A stretch of 64,000 nucleotides of DNA from Microvirga sp. (GTDB lineage Bacteria; Pseudomonadota; Alphaproteobacteria; Rhizobiales; Beijerinckiaceae), in contig JAQSWQ010000008.1 in NCBI GenBank assembly GCA_029266525.1, forward strand, positions 1 through 64,000, given 5' to 3'. A program made the translations under genes and the position numbers. Below are positions 24,409 to 31,496 of this stretch, one piece after another (within the stretch, counting starts at the first letter, position 1; each line of letters opens with the position of its first letter). The notes under the pieces were generated by a model. That model worked only from the letters and a program-made list of their open reading frames with translations, searched no databases and was not told where the DNA came from.

Positions 24409-25926
24409 TTGGAAGCCCTTTCCTCCCTGATCCACGGCTTCGGCGTGCTCGCCGACCCGATGAATATCCTGTACATGTTCATCGGCATCTTCCTCGGCGT
24501 GCTGATCGGGGTGCTGCCGGGGCTCGGCGGCGCCAACGGCGTCGCGATCCTCCTGCCCCTCACCTTCTCGATGTCGCCCGTCTCGGCGATCATCATGCTG
24601 TCCTCGATCTACTGGGGCGCGCTGTTCGGGGGCGCCATCACCTCGATCCTTTTCAACATACCGGGCGAGCCGTGGTCGGTCGCGACCACCTTCGACGGCT
24701 ATCCGCTCGCGCAGAAGGGGCGCGCCGGCGAGGCGCTCGCCACCGCCTTCACCGGCTCCTTCTTCGGTGCCTTTGTCGCGACCCTGCTCCTGACCTTCCT
24801 CGCCCCGCTGATCGCGCGATTCGCGCTTCAGTTCGGCCCGGCCGAGTTCTTTGCGGTCTATCTCCTGACCTTCTGCAGCTTCGTCGGCATGGGCAAGGAA
24901 TCGCCGTTCAAGGTGATCGCCGCGATGATGCTCGGATTCGCGCTTGCCGCCGTCGGGCTCGACACGGTGACGGGCCAGCTGCGCATGACCTTCGGCACGA
25001 CCGAGCTCCTGCGCGGCTTCGACTTCCTCGTCGCCGTCATCGGTCTCTTCGGCGTCGGCGAGATCCTCCTGACCATGGAGGAAGGGCTCGCTTTCAAGGG
25101 CAAGACCGCGAAGATTAACCTGCGCGTCGTGATCGAGACCTGGAAGGAACTGCCGAAATATTGGCTGACCGCGATCCGCGGCTCGATCGTCGGCTGCTGG
25201 ATGGGCATCACGCCGGGCGGGGCGACGCCCGCCTCCTTCATGAGCTACGGCCTCGCCAAGCGCTTCTCGAAGAGCGGCCACAAGTTCGGCACAGGCGAGA
25301 TCGAGGGCGTGCTCGCGCCGGAGACGGCCGCCCATGCGGCCGGCACCAGCGCCCTCCTGCCCATGCTGACGCTCGGCATCCCGGGCTCGCCGACCGCAGC
25401 GGTGCTGCTCGGCGGCCTTCTTATCTGGGGCCTGCAGCCCGGGCCGCTCCTCTTCGTCGAGCAGAAGGATTTCGTGTGGGGCCTCATCGCCTCGATCTAT
25501 CTCGGAAACATCGCCGGGTTGATCGTGGTGCTGACGACCGTCCCGCTCTTTGCCGCGATCCTGCGCGTACCCTTCAGCATCATCGCGCCGATCATCCTCG
25601 TGATCTGCGCAGTCGGCGCCTATACGGTGCACAACGCGCTCCTCGACATCTCGGTGATGCTGGTCTTCGGCGTGCTCGGCTACATCTTCAAGAAGCTCGG
25701 CTACCCGCTCGCTCCGCTCGTGCTGGCTCTGGTGCTCGGCGACATGGCCGAGAGCTCCTTCCGTCAGGCGATGCTCCTGTCGCAGGGCAGCATGGCGATC
25801 TTCTGGTCGAACTGGCTTGTGGGCTCGATCGTGACTCTGGCGCTGCTGATGCTGTTCTGGCCGCTCATCTCGCTCGCGCTCGGAAAGCTGCGGACGAAGG
25901 CGCCGGCGGTCCCGCAGACGGAGTGA
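24409..25926 (+). CDS. tctA: Tripartite tricarboxylate transporter large membrane subunit
   Basis: This 505-residue polytopic protein has the paired TctA motifs G-V-L-I-G-V-L-P-G-L-G-G (about 26-37) and W-M-G-I-T-P-G-G-A-T-P-A-S (about 264-276). It forms the sodium- or proton-driven channel of the uptake system. The start is TTG at 24409, at the usual TctA N-terminus, with a GGAGA ribosome site before it. The GntR gene follows after 78 bases. Confidence 0.92.
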   Translation: MEALSSLIHGFGVLADPMNILYMFIGIFLGVLIGVLPGLGGANGVAILLPLTFSMSPVSAIIMLSSIYWGALFGGAITSILFNIPGEPWSVATTFDGYPLAQKGRAGEALATAFTGSFFGAFVATLLLTFLAPLIARFALQFGPAEFFAVYLLTFCSFVGMGKESPFKVIAAMMLGFALAAVGLDTVTGQLRMTFGTTELLRGFDFLVAVIGLFGVGEILLTMEEGLAFKGKTAKINLRVVIETWKELPKYWLTAIRGSIVGCWMGITPGGATPASFMSYGLAKRFSKSGHKFGTGEIEGVLAPETAAHAAGTSALLPMLTLGIPGSPTAAVLLGGLLIWGLQPGPLLFVEQKDFVWGLIASIYLGNIAGLIVVLTTVPLFAAILRVPFSIIAPIILVICAVGAYTVHNALLDISVMLVFGVLGYIFKKLGYPLAPLVLALVLGDMAESSFRQAMLLSQGSMAIFWSNWLVGSIVTLALLMLFWPLISLALGKLRTKAPAVPQTE

Positions 25927-25934
25927 CGCAGAGC

Positions 25935-25947
25935 TTACGGTACGTAA
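25935..25947. promoter_or_regulatory. Inverted repeat upstream of the first GntR gene
   Basis: TTACG-GTA-CGTAA, a 5-bp perfect inverted repeat with a 3-base spacer, lies 58 bases before the gntR start, between tctA and gntR. Size and place fit an autoregulatory GntR site. It does not resemble the TTGG/CCAA sites near the second GntR gene. Confidence 0.35.
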
Positions 25948-26004
25948 AATGCGAGTCGCCGCGGCAACCAGGCACGCGGTGCGGACCGGCTAAAGGTTAG
26001 GGAA

Positions 26005-26709
26005 ATGCTCGTGCAGCCAATGGCGGCGCCGAAACTGAAGATCGCACCGATTGAGACGACGGCGAGCCTGCGTATGCTCGCCTATGACGCCATCAAGAAG
26101 GCGATCACGGAGATGGACATTTACGGCCATCCCCGCGAGATCCGGCTGGACGAGCGCCAACTGAGCCAGGATCTAGGGGTCAGCCGCACGCCGATCCGCG
26201 AGGCGCTGACGGTGCTGGAGCAGGAGGGCTTCGTACGCTCCGTGCCGCGTCGGGGCATCTTCGTCGTCCGCAAGTCGAAGCGCGAGATCATCGACATGAT
26301 TCTCGTCTGGGCGGCGCTCGAGAGCATGGCGGCGCGGCTTGCGGCCGAGCGGGCTTCGGACGCAGAGATCGCAGGGCTCAGGCACGTCTTCGACGAGTTC
26401 CAGACCGAGAAGCCCGAAGAGCATCCGGACGAGTACTCACAGGCGAACATCCGCTTCCACCAGACCATCGTCCGGCTCGGCGGCTGCCGGCTGATCGAGG
26501 AAATGACGGAGAACCTTTTCATCCACATGCGGGCGATCCGGGCAGTGTCGATGCGGCAGCAGGACCGCGCGAGGCGCTCTATCCAGGACCACATGCAGAT
26601 CATCGCGGCACTTGAAGCGCGCCACGTCGAAGCCGCGGAACGCCTCGTCCGCGACCACACGCTCGGCCTCGCCGCTCATGTGGAGAAGTATGGCGTGTTC
26701 GCCGAGTAG
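26005..26709 (+). CDS. GntR family regulator, FCD subfamily (copy 1)
   Basis: The protein has 234 residues. The N-terminal winged helix contains L-D-E-R-Q-L-S-Q-D-L-G-V-S-R-T-P-I-R-E-A-L; the C-terminal FCD domain has F-H-Q-T-I and D-H-M-Q-I-I-A-A-L-E-A-R with the metal-binding His residues. It probably senses a carboxylate. It is clearly paralogous to the GntR protein at 33986-34711. By position it is likely to control tctCBA and perhaps the convergent formate dehydrogenase genes. Confidence 0.92.
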   Translation: MLVQPMAAPKLKIAPIETTASLRMLAYDAIKKAITEMDIYGHPREIRLDERQLSQDLGVSRTPIREALTVLEQEGFVRSVPRRGIFVVRKSKREIIDMILVWAALESMAARLAAERASDAEIAGLRHVFDEFQTEKPEEHPDEYSQANIRFHQTIVRLGGCRLIEEMTENLFIHMRAIRAVSMRQQDRARRSIQDHMQIIAALEARHVEAAERLVRDHTLGLAAHVEKYGVFAE

Positions 26710-26729
26710 CGCGCAGCGGCGAGCTACTC
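26704..26729. terminator. Hairpin spanning the stop codons of gntR and fdhA
   Basis: GAGTAGC (26704-26710) pairs with GCTACTC (26723-26729) around a 12-base loop. Each arm contains the TAG stop of one of the two convergent genes. There is no T-run. It may act as a weak bidirectional 3'-end structure. Confidence 0.4.
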
Positions 26730-29522
26730 CGCCGCGACCGCCGGCGACTCAGCGCGCTCGATCCTCGCAGCGCAGAACTTGAACTCCGGGATCTTGCCGA
26801 ACGGATCGAGCTGCGGATTGGTCAAGACGTTCGCTGCCGCCTCGGCAAAAGCGAACGGGATGAAGATCATGCCCGGCGGAATGGCGCTGTCGGCGCGCGC
26901 CTTGAGCTCGATCGTCCCGCGCCGCGTCGTGACCCGCATCACGTCGCCGCCGCCGAGGCCGAGCTTGCGAAGATCCGCCGGGGACACATAGCCCACCGCC
27001 TCGGGCTCGAGATCGTCGAGCACGCTCGCCCGCCGCGTCATCGAGCCGGTGTGCCAATGCTCGAGCTGGCGCCCGGTCGAGAGCACGAAGGGGTATTCGG
27101 CGTCCGGCTCCTCGGCCGGCGGCACGATCTTCGCCGGCACGAACTTGCCGCGGCCGGACGGTGTCGGGAAGCCGTCGCCGAAGACGATGTCGTGACCGGG
27201 CTCGTTGGGTGAGTCGACCGGGTAGGTGACCGAGCTTTCGCGCTCGAGCCGCTCCCAGGTGATGTTGGCGAGCGACGGCATCGCCTGTGTCATCTCGGCG
27301 AAGACTTCGCTGACGTGGCCGTAACTCCACGGCATGCCGAGGCGCCGGGCGAGGTCGATGATGATGTCGAGGTCGGGGCGCGCGTCACCGGGGAGCGGCA
27401 GGGCCTTGCGGCCGATCTGCACCTGGCGGTTCGTGTTGGTGACCGTGCCGTCCTTCTCGGGCCAGGCGGAGGCCGGCAGCACCACGTCGGCGTATTTCGC
27501 GGTCTCGGTCAAAAAAATGTCCTGGACGACCAGGTGCTCGAGCTTGGCGAGCGCCTCGCGAGCGTGCTGCACGTCCGGGTCCGACATGGCCGGGTTCTCG
27601 CCCATGATGTACATGCCGCGGATCTGGTCGGCGTGCACCGCGTCCATGATCTCGACCACGGTGAGGCCGCGCTTCGGGTCGAGCTTCGCGCCCCACAGGT
27701 CCTCGTAGAACGCCCGCGTGTCCGGGCTCTCGACCGACTTGTAGTCGGGGAAGAACATCGGGATGAGGCCGGCGTCGGAGGCGCCCTGCACGTTGTTCTG
27801 GCCGCGCAAGGGGTGAAGCCCCGTGCCGGGCCGGCCGATCTGGCCCGTGCAGAGCGCAAGCGCGATCAGGCAGCGGGTGTTGTCGGTGCCGTGGACGTGC
27901 TGCGATACGCCCATGCCCCAGAAGATGATCGCAGCCTCGGCGCGGGCGTAGAGCCGCGCGACCTCGCGCAGCGTCGCAGCCGGGATGCCGCAAATCTCCG
28001 CCATCTTCTCCGGCGGGAAGTCGCGCACGTTCAGGGCGAGCTTCTCGAAATCCTCGGTGTTGGCCTGCACGTATTGGCGGTCGTAGAGCTCTTCCTCGAT
28101 GATCGTGTGAAGGAGCGCGTTCAGCATCGCGACGTCGCGGCCCGGCTTGAACTGCAGCATGTGGGTGGCGTGGCGCTTGAGCGCCTGTGCGCGCGGATCC
28201 ATGACAACGAGCTTCGCGCCGCGCTCGGCCGCGTTCTTGAAAAAGGTCGCCGCAACCGGGTGGTTCTCCACGGGATTGGCACCGATCACCACGATGACGT
28301 CGGCGTCCTGAGCCGCCATGAAGGGCGCCGACACGGCCCCCGAGCCGACGCCTTCGAGCAGCCCCGCGACCGAGGAGGCGTGGCACAGGCGGGTGCAGTG
28401 ATCGACGTTGTTGGTGCCGAAGCCCGCGCGCACGAGCTTCTGGAACAGATAGGCCTCCTCGTTCGAGCCCTTGGCCGAGCCGAAGCCGGCGAGCGCGCCG
28501 CCGCCGTGCTGGTCGCGGATGCGGCGGAGGCCGCCGGCGGCGCGCTCCAGCGCCTCCTCCCAGGTCGCCTCGCGGAAGTGCGTCCAGGGGTTCGACGGGT
28601 CGATCGCGGTGTCGTGCTTGGAGACGCCGTCCTTTCGGATCATCGGCTTCGTCAGCCGGTCCGGGTGGGCGATGTAGTCGAAGCCGAAGCGGCCCTTGAC
28701 GCAGAGCCGGTTCTGGTTCGCCGGCCCGTCGCGGCCCTGGACCGCGACGATGTGGTCGTCCCTGATCTGGTAGGTGAGCTGGCAGCCGACGCCGCAATAG
28801 GGGCAGACGCTGTCGACCTCGCGCTCCGGCGCGTTCGCCGCGTTGAACACGCCGGCTTCGTCGACGAGGCTCTTCTCCATGAGCGCCCCGGTCGGGCAGG
28901 CCTGGACGCACTCGCCGCAGGCGACGCAGGTCGAGCCGCCCATCGGGTCGTCGAAGTCGAACACGATCTTCTCGAGATGGCCCCGCGCCGCCATGCCGAT
29001 GACGTCGTTGACCTGGACCTCGCGGCAGGCCCGCACGCAGAGCCCGCAATGGATGCAGGCGTCGAGCTGCACGGCCATGGCCGGATGGCTGAAATCATCG
29101 GCCTTGTTCGGCCGCTCGACGGCCGGGAAGCGGCTCTCCGTCACTGCGATGCGGTCAGCCCAATTCCAGAAGGCCGAGTTCGGGTCGTGCGCGATTTCGC
29201 GCTCGGGCTGGTCGGCGACGAGGAGCTCGAAGACCAGTTTCCGCGAATCCGCGGCGCGCTCGGAGGCCGTGTTGACCTTCATCCCGGGCGTCGGGCGGCG
29301 CACGCAGGAGGCGGCGAGCGCGCGCTCGCCCTCGATCTCGACCATGCAGGCGCGGCAGTTGCCGTCGGGACGGTAGCCGGGCGCGGGCGAATAGCACAGG
29401 TGCGGGATGTCGGTGCCGTGCCGGCTCGCCACCTGCCAGATGGTCTCGCCCGGCCGCGCCTCGACCTCCTTCCCGTCGAGGATGAACTTGACCCCTTCGA
29501 TGATGGGCAGTGCGTCGGACAT
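26724..29522 (-). CDS. fdhA: NAD-linked formate dehydrogenase, alpha (molybdenum/tungsten) subunit
   Basis: The protein has 932 residues. Visible in order: a 2Fe-2S domain (Cys 43, 56, 59, 73), two 4Fe-4S ferredoxin sets (C156-I-H-C-G-L-C and C199-V-A-C-G-E-C with following Cys), a fourth cluster (Cys 240, 243, 247, 274), then the pterin-binding catalytic domain with C380-H in R-L-C-H-A-S-S-V-A-G. The Cys there is the metal ligand, not selenocysteine. The C-terminal molybdopterin dinucleotide domain follows. It oxidises formate to CO2 in the cytoplasm, passing electrons to FdhB and NAD. It is read with fdhB and the acyl-CoA ligase gene. It resembles FDH1 of Methylobacterium in its two-subunit form. 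Confidence 0.93.
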   Translation of the reverse strand: MSDALPIIEGVKFILDGKEVEARPGETIWQVASRHGTDIPHLCYSPAPGYRPDGNCRACMVEIEGERALAASCVRRPTPGMKVNTASERAADSRKLVFELLVADQPEREIAHDPNSAFWNWADRIAVTESRFPAVERPNKADDFSHPAMAVQLDACIHCGLCVRACREVQVNDVIGMAARGHLEKIVFDFDDPMGGSTCVACGECVQACPTGALMEKSLVDEAGVFNAANAPEREVDSVCPYCGVGCQLTYQIRDDHIVAVQGRDGPANQNRLCVKGRFGFDYIAHPDRLTKPMIRKDGVSKHDTAIDPSNPWTHFREATWEEALERAAGGLRRIRDQHGGGALAGFGSAKGSNEEAYLFQKLVRAGFGTNNVDHCTRLCHASSVAGLLEGVGSGAVSAPFMAAQDADVIVVIGANPVENHPVAATFFKNAAERGAKLVVMDPRAQALKRHATHMLQFKPGRDVAMLNALLHTIIEEELYDRQYVQANTEDFEKLALNVRDFPPEKMAEICGIPAATLREVARLYARAEAAIIFWGMGVSQHVHGTDNTRCLIALALCTGQIGRPGTGLHPLRGQNNVQGASDAGLIPMFFPDYKSVESPDTRAFYEDLWGAKLDPKRGLTVVEIMDAVHADQIRGMYIMGENPAMSDPDVQHAREALAKLEHLVVQDIFLTETAKYADVVLPASAWPEKDGTVTNTNRQVQIGRKALPLPGDARPDLDIIIDLARRLGMPWSYGHVSEVFAEMTQAMPSLANITWERLERESSVTYPVDSPNEPGHDIVFGDGFPTPSGRGKFVPAKIVPPAEEPDAEYPFVLSTGRQLEHWHTGSMTRRASVLDDLEPEAVGYVSPADLRKLGLGGGDVMRVTTRRGTIELKARADSAIPPGMIFIPFAFAEAAANVLTNPQLDPFGKIPEFKFCAARIERAESPAVAAE

Positions 29523-29543
29523 GGGTTTAGCCCTATCTCAACA

Positions 29544-29629
29544 TTGTCATGGCCGGCCTTGAGCCGGCCATCCCGGTCCGGAAGGCGCCTCTCTCGTCGG
29601 GATGGCCGGGACAAGCCCGGCCATGACAA
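29544..29629. repeat. Paired palindromic repeat between fdhB and fdhA
   Basis: Two hairpins with 9-bp perfect stems beginning ATGGCCGG (29549-29571 and 29602-29624) are enclosed by a 13-bp inverted pair, 29544-29556 with 29617-29629. It fills the 122-base gap. The core resembles the GGCCGGGCTTGTCCCGGCC-type repeats common in Bradyrhizobium-like genomes. Confidence 0.75.
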
Positions 29630-29644
29630 GGGAGCGGTTCGCGC

Positions 29645-31372
29645 TCATCTCTTCGTCAGATCCTTGCCGAAATGCTTCAGCACCATCTTCACCGGATTCA
29701 TGGCCGCCTGCCCCAAGCCGCAGATGGAGGCGTCGGTCATGACCTTGGTCAACTCGTCGAGGAGCGTTTCGTCCCAGCGCGGCTGTTCCATCAGGTGCAC
29801 CGCCTTTTCGGTGCCGATCCGGCATGGCGTGCACTGGCCGCAGCTCTCGTCCTCGAAGAATCTCAGGAGATTCAGCGCGACCTCGCGCATGTCGTCCTTG
29901 TCCGAGAGCACGATTACCGCGGCCGAGCCGATGAAGCAGCCATGCGGCTCGAGCGTGCCGAAATCGAGCGGGATGTCGGCCATTGACGCGGGCAGGATGC
30001 CGCCCGAGGCCCCGCCGGGGAGATAGCCCTTAAACGTGTGCCCGTCCGCCATGCCGCCGCAATATTCGTCGATGAGTTCGCGCACGGTAATGCCGGCCGG
30101 CGCGAGCTTCACGCCCGGGCTCTTGATGCGGCCCGAAACCGAAAAGGTGCGCAGGCCCTTGCGCCCGTTGCGCCCGTGCGCCGCGAATGACTCGGACCCC
30201 TTCTCGACGATGTCGCGCACCCACCACAGCGTCTCGACGTTGTTGATGAGCGTCGGGCGGCCGAACAGGCCGACCTGGCTCGGGAAGGGCGGCTTGTGCC
30301 GCGGTAGCCCGCGCTTGCCCTCGATCGATTCGAGCATGGCGGATTCTTCGCCGCAGATGTAGGCGCCCGCGCCCCGGCGGAGATGGATCTTAGTGCCGCG
30401 CGACAGGCCCGCCGACTCGAGCTTCGGGATCTCGCTTAGAAGGATCTCCCGACACTGGGGATACTCGTCGCGCAGATAGATGTAGACGTCCGACGCTTCG
30501 ACCGCCCAGGCGCCGATCAGCATGCCTTCGAGGAAGCGGTGCGGGTCGGTCTCGAGATAGTGCCGGTCCTTGAAGGTGCCGGGCTCGCCCTCGTCGGCAT
30601 TGACCGCCATGAGGCGCGGCGCGGGCTCGGCGCGCACGAAGCGCCATTTGCGCCCGGTCGGAAAGCCGGCGCCGCCGAGACCTCGCAGATTCGAATCCTC
30701 CAGCGGTTTGATCACGTCCTCGGCCGAACGCGTGCCGTCGAGGCAGGTGGCGAGGAGCCGGTAGCCACCCTCGGCGCGGTAGCGCTCGAAATCCGGATAG
30801 GCGGGGATATGCGGATGCGTCTCGCCGGCCGCGACCGCCTGCGTCACGCTCGCGACGGTCGCGTGCTCGTGCAGGGCGTGGCCGATGGCGGTCACGGGGG
30901 CGTTGTGGCAGCCACCCATGCAGGGCGCGCGCACGACCCGGATGTTCGGCTCGAGCTTGGCCGTCAGCTCGGCGAGCAGACGCTCGGCCCCCATCATGGC
31001 GCAGGTGAGGCTGTCGCAGACCCGCACGGTCAGCGGCGGCGGGGCCGGCTCCTCCTCCATGACGATGTCGAAGTGGGCGTAGAACGACGCCACCTCATAG
31101 ACTTCGACGAGGGCGAGCCGCATCTCGTTCGCGAGCGCCACGAGATGGCGGGCGTGCAGGCAGCCGTACTTGTCCTGGATGAGGTGCAGGTGCTCGATCA
31201 GGAGGTCGGCCCGGCGCGGCCGGTCGGCGAGGAGCGCGCGCACCTCGTCAAGGGCCTGTGGGTCGACCTGCCGGCCCTTGGGCGTTTCGCGGGTTTTGCG
31301 CCGCCCGGAGCCCGGGTGGACGCTGCGCGCCGGCGGCGTGCCGTTGGGCTTGGGTCGGGTATGAACGTTCAT
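29645..31372 (-). CDS. fdhB: NAD-linked formate dehydrogenase, fused gamma-beta subunit
   Basis: The protein has 575 residues. The first ~190 are NuoE/FdsG-like with a 2Fe-2S set C119-x4-C124 and C151-x3-C155. The rest is NuoF/FdsB-like, with the FMN/NADH site L-G-G-A-G-F-P-T-G-R-K-W and N-A-D-E-G-E-P-G-T-F, and a C-terminal 4Fe-4S set E-S-C-G-Q-C-T-P-C with a later S-I-C-G. It passes electrons from FdhA to NAD. The fusion and length match FdhB (FDH1 beta) of Methylobacterium. ATG 31372 was chosen because residues before it look non-coding. Confidence 0.92.
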   Translation of the reverse strand: MNVHTRPKPNGTPPARSVHPGSGRRKTRETPKGRQVDPQALDEVRALLADRPRRADLLIEHLHLIQDKYGCLHARHLVALANEMRLALVEVYEVASFYAHFDIVMEEEPAPPPLTVRVCDSLTCAMMGAERLLAELTAKLEPNIRVVRAPCMGGCHNAPVTAIGHALHEHATVASVTQAVAAGETHPHIPAYPDFERYRAEGGYRLLATCLDGTRSAEDVIKPLEDSNLRGLGGAGFPTGRKWRFVRAEPAPRLMAVNADEGEPGTFKDRHYLETDPHRFLEGMLIGAWAVEASDVYIYLRDEYPQCREILLSEIPKLESAGLSRGTKIHLRRGAGAYICGEESAMLESIEGKRGLPRHKPPFPSQVGLFGRPTLINNVETLWWVRDIVEKGSESFAAHGRNGRKGLRTFSVSGRIKSPGVKLAPAGITVRELIDEYCGGMADGHTFKGYLPGGASGGILPASMADIPLDFGTLEPHGCFIGSAAVIVLSDKDDMREVALNLLRFFEDESCGQCTPCRIGTEKAVHLMEQPRWDETLLDELTKVMTDASICGLGQAAMNPVKMVLKHFGKDLTKR

Positions 31373-31389
31373 GTCCGCTTCAACACGCC

Positions 31390-31485
31390 GTCGTCCCGGA
31401 CGGCCCAAGAGGCCGATCCGGGACCCACGCACCTGCGGGCGGCGCTGTGGGTCCCGGCTCTTCGCTTCGCTCCGGCCGGGACGAC
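31390..31485. repeat. Nested inverted repeat between the acyl-CoA ligase gene and fdhB
   Basis: An outer 10-bp pair (31390-31399 with 31476-31485) encloses an inner 11-bp pair (31418-31428 with 31447-31457). A CTTCGCTTCGCTCC stretch lies on the right side. It fills most of the 124-base gap before fdhB. It is a dispersed-repeat type distinct from the one at 29544-29629. Confidence 0.7.
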
Positions 31486-31496
31486 CCCGGCCGAGC

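Noticed and set aside
27315-30026. A 903-codon open frame on the plus strand opposite fdhA and part of fdhB
   Set aside because: The minus strand encodes a full formate dehydrogenase with all cluster ligands. The plus-strand translation is Arg/Ala/His-rich with no motif, as expected opposite a GC-rich gene.
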